Source of the DNA: Bacillus sp. ISL-41
Lineage (GTDB): Bacteria; Bacillota; Bacilli; Bacillales; Cytobacillaceae
Length of the DNA stretch: 64,000 bases
NCBI RefSeq assembly: GCF_018613235.1
Contig: NZ_JAGGQP010000023.1
Span: forward strand, 186,001 to 250,000
Direction of reading: 5' to 3'
A program made the position numbers and the translations under genes. Below the pieces are notes generated by a model, which saw nothing but the letters and a program-made list of their open reading frames with translations, was not told where the DNA came from and did not search any database. Shown in pieces: positions 52,213 through 59,943 of the stretch (the stretch's first letter is position 1; the number at the start of each line of letters is the position of its first letter).

Positions 52213-52773
52213 CTATTTTACATATAGCTCTCTGAATTCATCTTCCAAGATACTCATTTTAATACAGTCATGGTATTTATGATTGTAGTAGAGATAATCG
52301 CGTTGAATTCCTTCCTGTTTGAATCCCAGCTTTTCGTACACATGGATGGCCCGGGGGTTGTAAGCAAAGACCTCGAGCTCGATCCGATGCATGTTCAGTA
52401 TGCCAAATCCATAATCCAGCATGAGCGGCATGACTTCACTGCCATAGCCTTTGCCTTGGTACTCACTTTCAATCGCAATGCGAATGTTGCAGTTTCGGTT
52501 GATGGGATCAATATCCTGTAGAGCGATATCCCCAATGACCTGATCGGTGTCTTTTAACGCAATGAGCAGCAGGACACTCGAAATATCCTGTGATTTGGCC
52601 TCGATGTAACGCTGAATACCTTCTTTGGTAAATGCCCGTGTCGTGCCCGTGAGCCTCCTGACTTCAGGGTCAAATAATTGCTGGAAATAGGTTTCCGTAT
52701 CCTCGAGACTGAGCGGCCTTAAATACAATCTGTCGCCAATAAGCAGCCTCACAGGTTTTGAATTGTTTTTCAT
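52213..52773 (-). CDS. GNAT acetyltransferase, RimJ/RimL type
   Basis: 186 residues. 'LIGDRLYLRPLSLEDTETYFQQLFD' is the RimJ/RimL N-terminal pattern, 'ESEYQGKGYGSEVMPLMLDYGF' the acetyl-CoA loop and 'VYEKLGFKQEGIQRDYLYYNHKYHD' the closing strand typical of SpeG/RimL-like enzymes. Likely N-acetylates a protein N-terminus or small amine. GGAGGATATCAT precedes the start. It lies upstream of the alkD-like gene on the same strand and may be co-transcribed. Confidence 0.88.
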   Translation of the reverse strand: MKNNSKPVRLLIGDRLYLRPLSLEDTETYFQQLFDPEVRRLTGTTRAFTKEGIQRYIEAKSQDISSVLLLIALKDTDQVIGDIALQDIDPINRNCNIRIAIESEYQGKGYGSEVMPLMLDYGFGILNMHRIELEVFAYNPRAIHVYEKLGFKQEGIQRDYLYYNHKYHDCIKMSILEDEFRELYVK

Positions 52774-52945
52774 ATGATATCCTCCGAATAATTTGTTATA
52801 GATGTAATTTCTATAAAATGCTCGTCTTTTCCTTTTTTGTCAATTTCCAAAACGCCACGTTGGCAACTAAAACTTATATTAGAAGGATTATAAATGATAA
52901 AGTCGAAATCTAATTCTATAGACTTCGGACATGAGGGGACAATTG

Positions 52946-53380
52946 ATGAGGAAATTAGATAAGTCGTATTTAGGCTGGGGCATTTCGTTGGTTGCATTTC
53001 TTGTCATTAGTGTGGTTGATCAAACTGTATTTATTGGAGTTTGGCCTTCGACTTTGCCAGTCATACTCCTTGTTACACATGCTCTTTATTTTAAGGAAGA
53101 AGTGAAGAGGAAATGGAGAATTCCTTATTGGGTATTCGCCTTGCTTTTCTTAACCATTTTATACTTTTCTATCCCACAATTAACCTATAATCAGGCGAAG
53201 GAAATCGTCATAGAAAAATATGAGATTATAGACGAAAAAGAGCAGACCATACCTGTGATGGATTCTGGATTTCATCCCTTTGCCTATACACGCTTCTATT
53301 CGTTTAAGTTCAAAGCAGGGGATGCAGAACAGCGGATCATGGTGAATCCGGATACAGGGAAGATCATCGTCCTGAGATAA
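52946..53380 (+). CDS. Membrane protein with PepSY-like C-terminal domain
   Basis: 144 residues. Three membrane helices (about 10-28, 30-45, 60-78) and a C-terminal domain with 'TYNQAKEIVIEKYEI' and 'NPDTGKIIVLR', the helix-strand-strand pattern of PepSY domains. Faces outside the cell if the helix count is right. ATG 52946 follows GAGGGGAC. Function unknown. Confidence 0.65.
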   Translation: MRKLDKSYLGWGISLVAFLVISVVDQTVFIGVWPSTLPVILLVTHALYFKEEVKRKWRIPYWVFALLFLTILYFSIPQLTYNQAKEIVIEKYEIIDEKEQTIPVMDSGFHPFAYTRFYSFKFKAGDAEQRIMVNPDTGKIIVLR

Positions 53381-53390
53381 TTTGCAAAGA

Positions 53391-53415
53391 AAAAACCACA
53401 CTCAAAGTGGTTTTT
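53391..53415. terminator. Bidirectional terminator
   Basis: AAAAACCAC-ACTCAAA-GTGGTTTTT between convergent genes; A and T runs on both sides. Confidence 0.75.
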
Positions 53416-53572
53416 AATCGCGCATAGAGCCTGCTTCTCGGGAAGTCATGGCCCCTTGGCCTGCAGCTACATCTTTCTGTATCTGCTGTTTTACTTTTTC
53501 AGCATCTGTTTCTGAATATCCAGGTTGCATAGAAGATCCTGAATATCCTTTTACTTGTTGATTTTTCTCCAT
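53414..53572 (-). CDS. Gamma-SASP-like small protein
   Basis: 52 residues from ATG 53572 after AGGAGGATTTTC. The segment 'SETDAEKVKQQIQKDVAAGQG' resembles the repeat of gamma-type small acid-soluble spore proteins (NAQQVRKQNQQSAAGQG type), which store amino acids in the spore core. The Gly/Ser-rich N-terminus and 'MTSREAGSMRD' end are unusual, so assignment to the SspE family is tentative. Product is hydrophilic with no cysteine. Confidence 0.6.
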   Translation of the reverse strand: MEKNQQVKGYSGSSMQPGYSETDAEKVKQQIQKDVAAGQGAMTSREAGSMRD

Positions 53573-53644
53573 GAAAATCCTCCTTCGTTTCCGGTCTTAT
53601 TATTTACAAAGCTTTGTTTATCATTCATTGTTGATTTTCGGTGT

Positions 53645-53890
53645 AGGCATAAGCGGAGAGTTTCCGTCTATTATCTATAGAGGGTGCTTTTGAATCCGAA
53701 ATAAGAGGAGAGATTCCGGTTATAGTTTAAAAAGGGCACTTAGGAAGCGGAAATAAGCGGAGCTTTTCCGGTTAGTTGTTAAAAATAAGCCAAAATCCGA
53801 CGATTTGGATGAAATAAGCGGAAAAACGACTCTTATTTTTAAAGAATTATAGGTCTTTTCCGATTTAAGCGGAATTTTTCCGTTTAACTG
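53645..53890. repeat. Degenerate AATAAGCGGA...TTCCG repeats
   Basis: At least five imperfect units of the type ATAAGCGGA-GAGT-TTCCG (about 53651, 53703, 53747, 53812 and 53868), each with CGGA/TCCG arms able to pair, spread between the spore-peptide gene and the YiaA/B-type gene. Spacing is irregular. Confidence 0.55.
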
Positions 53891-54018
53891 TGCATTTGCT
53901 CTCTCCTTTTTGACGCTGATTTTAGAAAAAATAACAAATTTATCTATTATTTGTAAACAACTTCTATATAATGTATTTAGATATAAGCCATATTTGTAAA
54001 AGCTGGAGGAGAGACTTG

Positions 54019-54489
54019 ATGTCAAATGAACATGATTTATCATTAAATAAAGCGGTTGAAACAAAGCCGAAAGTGAAGGTGGAGAGGAAAGAGGGAGAAC
54101 CAACCTCAGCATTTAAGGGGGCTTCATGGGGAGCTCTGTTAATTGGTGTTTCGGCTTATTTGATTGGTTTATTCAATGCGGGGATGGAGCTGAACGAAAA
54201 AGGATATTATTTTGCCGTATTGGTATTCGGGCTCTATGCAGCTGTATCCTTGCAAAAAGCAGTGAGAGATAAGGAGGAGGACATACCGGTTACCAATATT
54301 TATTACGGGATCAGCTGGTTTGCGCTTATTGTCTCTATTTCATTAATGGCGATTGGTTTGTACAATGCAGGGAGTATTATTTTAAGTGAAAAGGGATTCT
54401 ATGGAATGTCCTTTGTCCTCAGTATTTTTGCGGCCATTACGGTTCAGAAGAATATCAGGGACACGCAGCGAGCGAAAGAAAGAGATTGA
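54019..54489 (+). CDS. YiaA/YiaB-type two-helix-domain membrane protein
   Basis: 156 residues. A charged N-terminus is followed by two copies of a two-helix unit: 'SWGALLIGVSAYLIGLFNAG...EKGYYFAVLVFGLYAAVSLQK' and 'SWFALIVSISLMAIGLYNAG...EKGFYGMSFVLSIFAAITVQK'. The internal duplication and the 'GLYNAG...EKGFY' motif are diagnostic for YiaA/YiaB proteins, membrane proteins of unknown function. GGAGGAGAG precedes ATG 54019. Confidence 0.88.
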   Translation: MSNEHDLSLNKAVETKPKVKVERKEGEPTSAFKGASWGALLIGVSAYLIGLFNAGMELNEKGYYFAVLVFGLYAAVSLQKAVRDKEEDIPVTNIYYGISWFALIVSISLMAIGLYNAGSIILSEKGFYGMSFVLSIFAAITVQKNIRDTQRAKERD

Positions 54490-54525
54490 TGAGTAAAGCG
54501 GGTCGTGATTGAGACCTATTGGCAA

Positions 54526-54557
54526 TACAGGGACGGTTCCGCAAATGGAACCGTCCC
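54526..54557. repeat. Perfect GGGACGGTTC hairpin
   Basis: CAGGGACGGTTCC-GCAAAT-GGAACCGTCCCTG, a perfect 13-bp stem, the best-preserved member of this family. It lies between convergent genes and may terminate both, although no T run follows directly. Confidence 0.75.
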
Positions 54558-54564
54558 TGCTGCG

Positions 54565-55587
54565 TTAGGCCTTTACTTGCAATGTCTCTTCGATTGTTTC
54601 GAGGATATCGTAAGCTCCGCTTGATTTATTGGAGCATACTGTTGCAATGGTTTTGGCAGCTGGATAGTAGCCGGAATGGAAGCTGACTCCCGGGTCATAG
54701 CCCATGACATGGTATTTAAAAATGTCATCGTCCTGCTTCTTAATCCAAACTCCGTATCCATAATAGCCTGTGTCATTGACTTGTGCGTGGGGAGTCAGCA
54801 GGATGTTCAAGGTGTCCTCTTTTAGCAAAAGCTGGCCAAGAAGCGCCCTCCACAGTTTGCTCATGTCATCTGCGGTGACATAAGCTCCTCCGTCTGAACC
54901 GCCTTTCACCGGCAGTGAGTAGATATTGGTTTTCCAGCTTCCATCAGGCAAGTCGATATAACCTAAAGCAGTACTTGAAGGCAGAGCGTCAAAGGAAAAG
55001 TAACCAGAATCCATCATTCCTGCTTTTTTAAAAATATATTCCTCTACATAGGCAGTGAATTGCATACTGGAGGCATGTTCCGCAATAAGCCCCAGCAAAA
55101 TATAGCCTGCGTTATTATAGTGAAAGGATTCCCCCGGGGTGAATTTCATCTGCTCATCCTGGAACATTGGCAGGAAGTCTTTAAGGCTCCTGATGTGATA
55201 CATCGGTCGCTTAATCCACAGCTCTTCAAAGTCCTCCATGATTTCCTCATCAAAATAGTCAGGAACACCGGACGTATGCGTCAGTAAATGGTGGACCGTG
55301 ATTTCTTCACTGAAACTGGGAAACTTAATATCAAGGCAATCTTTCAGTCTAGTATCAAAACTGAGCTTTCCATCCTCCACTAGCTGGCAGATGGCAATTG
55401 CCGTGAAAAGCTTACAGCCAGAAGCGATTCCGAAACGGGTTCCCAGGTTGTTTTTTGATTGATCCGCCCGATTTGCATATCCATAGCTTGCAGTTGCAGC
55501 GTCACCGTGCCCATCCTGCACCATGACGACTCCTGAAAAATCTACCCTGGACTGAGTCTCTCGAATGGCTTCTCCTAAGTTATTCAT
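54565..55587 (-). CDS. Serine hydrolase, beta-lactamase/class C PBP fold
   Basis: 340 residues. The catalytic S-x-x-K is 'ASGCKLFTA' with Ser near residue 55, the Y-x-N motif is 'FHYNNAGY' and the 'LLTHTSGVPDYF' segment is typical of this family. A canonical KTG/HxG triad at the C-terminus is not obvious. No signal peptide, so it likely acts in the cytosol as an esterase or peptidase rather than on cell wall. AAGGAGGATTAAC precedes the start. Confidence 0.85.
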   Translation of the reverse strand: MNNLGEAIRETQSRVDFSGVVMVQDGHGDAATASYGYANRADQSKNNLGTRFGIASGCKLFTAIAICQLVEDGKLSFDTRLKDCLDIKFPSFSEEITVHHLLTHTSGVPDYFDEEIMEDFEELWIKRPMYHIRSLKDFLPMFQDEQMKFTPGESFHYNNAGYILLGLIAEHASSMQFTAYVEEYIFKKAGMMDSGYFSFDALPSSTALGYIDLPDGSWKTNIYSLPVKGGSDGGAYVTADDMSKLWRALLGQLLLKEDTLNILLTPHAQVNDTGYYGYGVWIKKQDDDIFKYHVMGYDPGVSFHSGYYPAAKTIATVCSNKSSGAYDILETIEETLQVKA

Positions 55588-55852
55588 GTTAATCCTCCTT
55601 ACCTTATCTACTATAAGGGTATCATTGAGCGTGTATAGATTATAGTAAAATATGACAATAAGTGGAATCTATGGATACCTGGCAGAGAATCGTTTCCTCA
55701 ATATCAAGAAAAAATCAGCTGCTTAAGGATAACGGCGTCGAGAATTACCGAGTATCGAGACTTTAAAAAGTCAAGGAAGTATATGGGGGAAATTGGTGTA
55801 TGGCGAAGGACTTTTGAATGACTTGGCAGAACTATATAAAGAAGGAAAGGGG

Positions 55853-56425
55853 ATGAATAGCATAAAAAAATTACTGCTGTTGATCGTTTGTTTCATACCA
55901 ATCATGACAGCTTGTACCGATACCGAAACAGTTGATCAGCTTATTAGTGAGAAAGAAACATTAGCCGTGGATCTTACTGAGAATAAAGAGGAAATTGAAA
56001 CGTTAAAGAAGAAAATATCCGAGCTGGAAGCGCAGCTTGAAATACATCAAAAAGAAATTGACCTGTTTTCCCAAATAAGCTACCTGTCCAGAGAGTTTGT
56101 AAAGGCACATACCATAGGGGAAAAAGAAGCAGTGCAAGCACTTCTGTCTGACGAACTTATCCTGGTGGAAAGAGATAATAAGTTATTGGTCAAGGGCAAA
56201 GATAATTATGAATGGCATCTGTATTCTGCCGATAATGGCCAACTGGATGACTGGGTTATTCAGGGGTTTCGGTATCTTCCAGACCAAGATGCCTATAGGG
56301 TCCATATAAGAGAATTTATCATTGATGCAAGCGGTGAGCCAGTCATTCCCCCGACATTCTTGAATCTGACATTTAAATTAATCAATGACGAATGGAAAGT
56401 TACCGGAGTGGAATTTGATGTGTAA
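55853..56425 (+). CDS. Lipoprotein with coiled-coil segment
   Basis: 190 residues. The signal peptide ends in lipobox 'IMTAC' (Cys about 21), followed by a coiled coil (about residues 28-70, 'EIETLKKKISELEAQLEIHQKEID') and a C-terminal alpha/beta domain ('FVKAHTIGEKEAVQALLSDEL', 'LTFKLINDEWKVTGVEFDV') of NTF2-like appearance. GAAGGAAAGGGG precedes ATG 55853. It has the same plan as the lipoprotein at 22407. Confidence 0.8.
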   Translation: MNSIKKLLLLIVCFIPIMTACTDTETVDQLISEKETLAVDLTENKEEIETLKKKISELEAQLEIHQKEIDLFSQISYLSREFVKAHTIGEKEAVQALLSDELILVERDNKLLVKGKDNYEWHLYSADNGQLDDWVIQGFRYLPDQDAYRVHIREFIIDASGEPVIPPTFLNLTFKLINDEWKVTGVEFDV

Positions 56426-56433
56426 AAGGAATA

Positions 56434-56470
56434 GAAGCATAGGGTTGGTGAACCCTATGCTTCATTTTTA
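56434..56470 (+). terminator. Intrinsic terminator (GCATAGGG type)
   Basis: GAAGCATAGGG-TTGGTGAA-CCCTATGCTTC then ATTTTTATT. Near-identical stem to 18045-18074. Confidence 0.85.
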
Positions 56471-56477
56471 TTAAAGA

Positions 56478-56553
56478 AGATTAGAGACGCACCCTAGGCT
56501 TCCAATCTTATTCAAAAAGCTTAGAGACGCTCCTGAGCTTCCAATCTTATTCA
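56478..56553. repeat. Two direct copies of a 38-bp sequence
   Basis: TTAGAGACGC-CC(T)-AGCTTCCAATCTTATTCA occurs twice in tandem. The second copy includes the stop codon of the ytoQ-type gene, so the duplication captured the gene end. Confidence 0.65.
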
Positions 56554-56987
56554 TAAATATAACTGATGACATCCAGTGCCTGGTCAACGGTTTCTACCGT
56601 AACATTCGCTTTATTGGATAGTTCTTTTAAGGGGTGAATCAAGGATTCTGGTCTAACAATAATAGTAGGTTTGTTCATCGTGATGGCGGCGCTGGCGTCC
56701 ATCGCAGTGTTCCATTGTTTGTACTTTTCGCCGAACAGGGCAATGACAATATCAGATTTTTGCATTAAAACCTGTGTCCTGAAGTTGTTGATATCAGAGG
56801 CAGCATCGTCCTTATACACATTGCCAGGCTGTTGCCCGAGAATATCCTCGCCAATATTGTCCGAGCGATCATGGTTCGTCTGTGGTCCGACGAATACCAA
56901 AGGCAGGTTCTTTTCCTGCGCCTTCTTTGCCAGCTGATCCCGCCAATCATCGTGAATCTGCCCAGCTAAATAAACCGTTAATTCCAT
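56547..56987 (-). CDS. ytoQ: YtoQ family protein
   Basis: 146 residues, the size of B. subtilis YtoQ. 'VYLAGQIHDDWRDQLA', 'FVGPQTNHDRSDNIGEDILG' and 'SDIVIALFGEKYKQWNTAMDA' place it in the nucleoside 2-deoxyribosyltransferase-like fold. Reaction unproven. Start 56987 follows GGAGGGTGTTACG; the in-frame ATG 57002 overlaps that site. Confidence 0.88.
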   Translation of the reverse strand: MELTVYLAGQIHDDWRDQLAKKAQEKNLPLVFVGPQTNHDRSDNIGEDILGQQPGNVYKDDAASDINNFRTQVLMQKSDIVIALFGEKYKQWNTAMDASAAITMNKPTIIVRPESLIHPLKELSNKANVTVETVDQALDVISYIYE

Positions 56988-57112
56988 CGTAACACCCTCC
57001 ATTTGAATAGATTCTCATTCAATCATATAAAACTTTACTGATAATTCAAAGGAATTAGGATGCGGGGATGATCGCAATGGAATATGGTGAAGAGTGAATA
57101 CTAAAGAAACCG

Positions 57113-57528
57113 TTTATGTGCCCTAACTAGGAGGAATTGCGGGTTCACGGTCACATAAATGAGTTTTATGTGCCCCAACTCGGAGGAATTGCGGGTTCAC
57201 GGTCACATAAATGAGTTTTATGTGCCCCAACTCGGAGGAATTGCGAGTTCACGGTCACATAAACAGGATTTATGTGCCCCAACTCGGAGGAATTACGGGT
57301 TCACGGTCACATAAACAGGTTTTATGTGACCCAACTCGAAGAAATTAAGAGTTCACGGTCACATAAACAGGATTTATGTACCCCAACCCGGAGGAATTAC
57401 GAGTTCACGGTCACATAAACAGGATTTATGTGCCCCAACTCGAAGAAATTAAGAGTTCACGGTCACATAAATGAGTTTTATGTGCCCCAACTCGGAGGAA
57501 TTGCGAGTTCACGGTCACATAAACGAGA
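57113..57528. repeat. Tandem array of eight 52-bp units (array 2)
   Basis: Units start at 57113 and every 52 bases. Each reads TTTATGTGCCCC, AACTCGGAGGAATT-C-GTTCAC, then GGTCACATAAA and a 7-base spacer. TTTATGTG pairs with CACATAAA. Sequence is unrelated to array 1, but the period and the GTGCCC-N25-GGTCAC frame are the same. Not coding and not a CRISPR. Confidence 0.9.
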
Positions 57529-57589
57529 TTCGAAGCATGGGGACGACTCTGACATGGAAGAAGCAAGTTTTACGCCCGCATGTTACCTA

Positions 57590-57619
57590 TTGACAGAATG
57601 CCTGGCCATGAATTATATT
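57590..57619 (+). promoter_or_regulatory. Sigma-A promoter of the Mn riboswitch transcript
   Basis: TTGACA (57590-57595), 18-bp spacer, TATATT (57614-57619). Predicted transcription start about 57626, just before the aptamer. Confidence 0.65.
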
Positions 57620-57640
57620 GAATTTACATTATTTGAATAG

Positions 57641-57763
57641 TTCTCCTAAAGGGGAGTAGCTTTTACAACAGAGTCGTCATTTCGGAGGTTTGATATCTCC
57701 CGGCTTTGTTGGCAACGATGACGTTGTTAGCAAGACCTTTACCGTTTTGGTAAAGGTCTTTTT
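57641..57763 (+). promoter_or_regulatory. yybP-ykoY manganese riboswitch with first terminator
   Basis: CTCCTAAAGGGGAGTAGC, the later GAGTCGTCATTTCGG and CCGGCTTTGTTGGCAACGATGAC segments are the conserved elements of the yybP-ykoY aptamer, which senses Mn2+. The expression platform is AGACCTTTACC-GTTTT-GGTAAAGGTCT plus T run (57733-57763). Mn2+ binding is expected to prevent terminator formation and turn on the exporter gene. Confidence 0.93.
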
Positions 57764-57772
57764 GTTGTTTTG

Positions 57773-57804
57773 AGACCTTTACCATGTCTGGTAAAGGTCT
57801 TTTT
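57773..57804 (+). terminator. Second copy of the riboswitch terminator
   Basis: AGACCTTTACC-ATGTCT-GGTAAAGGTCT plus five T: identical arms to the first terminator ten bases upstream. Confidence 0.85.
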
Positions 57805-57876
57805 CTATATATGGACCGCAGGCAAATAAACAGGAACTTTCAATAATAGCAAACTATTGAAAAGGGGCTGGTGTAG

Positions 57877-58023
57877 GTGAAAAAGAAAAAAGTGACTTTT
57901 GAGGAATTGCTGAAGGCTAATAGGCTCGAGCTGATGGAGGATGAAAAGCAGCTGGAAAAAATCGAGGAGCGTATTGAAGCCAGGCGTTTGAGCAATGTCA
58001 AAAAATCCGGAAATGCATCTTAA
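57877..58023 (+). CDS. FbpB-family small basic protein
   Basis: 48 residues from GTG 57877, after AAAGGGG. 'KVTFEELLKANRLELMEDEKQLEKIEERIE' is the helical pattern of the FbpB small basic protein family; in B. subtilis FbpB helps the small RNA FsrA in iron-sparing regulation. Here it sits between the Mn riboswitch and the TerC gene, so it is read on the same Mn-controlled transcript, 30 bases before the TerC start. Confidence 0.75.
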   Translation: MKKKKVTFEELLKANRLELMEDEKQLEKIEERIEARRLSNVKKSGNAS

Positions 58024-58052
58024 TAAACAGAATTTTAAAGGGGGATAAATAA

Positions 58053-58820
58053 TTGGAACTATCGATTTTATTTGAATACGGTTGGGTATTGCTGCTATTG
58101 ATCGCTCTTGAGGGCCTGCTGGCAGCGGATAATGCATTGGTATTGGCAATCATGGTAAAGCATCTTCCCGAAGAAGAGCGCAAAAAAGCACTATTTTATG
58201 GTTTGGCAGGAGCATTTGTTTTCCGATTTGCTTCGTTATTCATCATTTCGTTTTTGGTCGATGTCTGGCAGGTGCAGGCAATAGGAGCCCTTTACCTGTT
58301 ATTCATCGCGATTAACCATATCGTCAGAAAGCTTTATTTTAAAAAGGTGGAAGACAACAACAATGCTGCTGAGAAAAAGAAATCAGGCTTCTGGGCTACT
58401 GTTTTCAAGGTAGAGCTTGCAGATATCGCGTTCGCGGTTGATTCGATTCTGGCGGCTGTTGCCCTGGCGATGACTCTTCCGAACACCAATCTTCCGACTA
58501 TTGGCGGAATGGATGGCGGCAAGTTCCTTGTCATTTTTGCCGGAGGGTTAATCGGTTTGATTATCATGCGTTTCGCGGCCAACCTCTTTGTAAAGCTGCT
58601 TCATTCAAGACCGGGTCTCGAAATCGCTGCTTTTGCGATCGTCGGCTGGGTAGGCGTCAAGCTGGCGGTGTTAACATTGGGACACCCAGATATCGGAGTG
58701 TTATCCTACGATTTTGCTCATTCCAAGGAATGGAAGCTGTTCTTTTACAGCGTATTAATTACGATAGCAGCAGCCGGCTGGTTCCTGACGAAGGAAAAGA
58801 ATCCTCAGGAAGCTGTGTGA
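58053..58820 (+). CDS. ykoY: TerC-family manganese exporter (YkoY-like)
   Basis: 255 residues, seven or eight membrane helices. The family metal-site motifs are visible: 'ALEGLLAADNALVLAIM' in helix 1-2 and 'VELADIAFAVDSILAAVA' in the second repeat, each with acidic residues in the membrane. TerC/YkoY proteins export Mn2+ or metalate secreted enzymes in Bacillus. TTG start at 58053 after AAAGGGGGATAA. Control by the upstream Mn riboswitch supports the assignment. Confidence 0.9.
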   Translation: MELSILFEYGWVLLLLIALEGLLAADNALVLAIMVKHLPEEERKKALFYGLAGAFVFRFASLFIISFLVDVWQVQAIGALYLLFIAINHIVRKLYFKKVEDNNNAAEKKKSGFWATVFKVELADIAFAVDSILAAVALAMTLPNTNLPTIGGMDGGKFLVIFAGGLIGLIIMRFAANLFVKLLHSRPGLEIAAFAIVGWVGVKLAVLTLGHPDIGVLSYDFAHSKEWKLFFYSVLITIAAAGWFLTKEKNPQEAV

Positions 58821-58852
58821 GCTCTGAAATTCTACAAATGAACGATGCCACC

Positions 58853-58884
58853 GAAGCGCAGGGACATACCCTGTGCTTCTTTCT
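58853..58884 (+). terminator. GGGACATACCC-type terminator
   Basis: GAAGCGCAGGG-ACATA-CCCTGTGCTTC then TTTCTG. Confidence 0.8.
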
Positions 58885-58995
58885 GTTGAAAAAAGGTTTT
58901 TTCTACCTTTTTGTTGAATACATTTCTACCGAGTGTGATTAAGGTTATTGTACATCCGCGACATGGATGGTTGATTACGTTGAGGAGGAACTCCG

Positions 58996-59544
58996 ATGAT
59001 TTATGATGATACTAAAAAGACAATCACTACCGATAGGCTGGTACTAAGATTATTTCAGGAATCGGATGCCCCGGCAGTCACGAGGCTCTGCAATAATTAC
59101 AATCTTTATAAAAGCACTTTGAACCTGCCGTATCCGTACTCTATCGAGGATGCTTTAGGGTGGATCGCACAACATCAGGGTAATTTTAACGCTGATCGAT
59201 TTTACGAGTTTGCAGTAACGGATAAGGATAGCGGAGAGTTATATGGAGCAGTGGCCCTTTCCAATAACCAAAAGTTCAGCAACGGGGAAATAGCTTATTG
59301 GATTGGAGAAGAGTTCTGGGGAAAAGGAATTGCGACAGAGGCAGCACAGGCTGCTGTCGATTTTGCCTTTGAGGTTAAGGGCTATCACAAGGTTTATGCC
59401 CGCTATTTTCAGTCAAACCCGGCGTCCGGAAAAGTCATGCAGAAATTGGGCATGAAAGAAGAAGGGATTTTGATTGAACAGGTGAAGAAAGAAGGCCGAT
59501 TTGAAGACCTAGTTTGTTATGGGATTATTCATTCTGCAGGATGA
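58996..59544 (+). CDS. GNAT acetyltransferase, RimJ/RimL type
   Basis: 182 residues. 'TITTDRLVLRLFQESDAPAVTRL' N-terminal pattern, 'IAYWIGEEFWGKGIATEAAQAAVDFAF' acetyl-CoA loop, and 'SNPASGKVMQKLGMKEEGILIEQV' closing region characteristic of ribosomal-protein N-acetyltransferase relatives. TTGAGGAGGAACTCC precedes ATG 58996. Substrate unproven. Confidence 0.9.
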   Translation: MIYDDTKKTITTDRLVLRLFQESDAPAVTRLCNNYNLYKSTLNLPYPYSIEDALGWIAQHQGNFNADRFYEFAVTDKDSGELYGAVALSNNQKFSNGEIAYWIGEEFWGKGIATEAAQAAVDFAFEVKGYHKVYARYFQSNPASGKVMQKLGMKEEGILIEQVKKEGRFEDLVCYGIIHSAG

Positions 59545-59567
59545 TTAGTGAAGGGAGTGAGGCGGGG

Positions 59568-59834
59568 ATGAAGGAAAGGTTGCAAGGATTTGTGATTATT
59601 GGAGCTTTACTCATTTTACTGGGTGTGATTTTGACTTTTTACAGTGTGGCCTTTGGTACGTCGATGGCTGACTCCTGGCTGGCCAGCCGCGGAGGAGCGG
59701 ACACAGGGTATTATCATATTATTGTCACGAGTTATATCAATGCCTTTTTAGTTGCTGGAGGAGTCGCGCTGGGGTTTGGACTGGTGTTGACTAGTGTGAC
59801 AGCTTACAAACTCATGGACATATTGGAGAGCTGA
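59568..59834 (+). CDS. Two-helix small membrane protein
   Basis: 88 residues: helix ~7-27, an extracytoplasmic loop ('SMADSWLASRGGADTGYYH') and helix ~55-77. ATG 59568 follows GTGAGGCGGGG, 23 bases after the acetyltransferase stop, so the two are probably co-transcribed. Family not recognised. Confidence 0.65.
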   Translation: MKERLQGFVIIGALLILLGVILTFYSVAFGTSMADSWLASRGGADTGYYHIIVTSYINAFLVAGGVALGFGLVLTSVTAYKLMDILES

Positions 59835-59867
59835 AGCGTGGGGACGTACCCTGTGCTTCTTTTTTTG
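59833..59867 (+). terminator. GGGACGTACCC-type terminator
   Basis: GAAGCGTGGGG-ACGTA-CCCTGTGCTTC then eight T, overlapping the stop codon of the upstream gene. Confidence 0.88.
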
Positions 59868-59943
59868 TTTGCGCCTTCCATTATAGTCTTTTCTTTTAAT
59901 ATGATAGAATGTCTTGCAAAGAGTTTTAAGGAGGAAGAAAGAT

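Noticed and set aside
44995-57528. CRISPR arrays
   Set aside because: The 52-bp arrays have no unique spacers, each whole unit is repeated, and no cas genes are present.
57428-57640. 70-residue ORF running through the end of array 2
   Set aside because: It is composed of repeat sequence followed by unrelated intergenic DNA and lacks a ribosome binding site.
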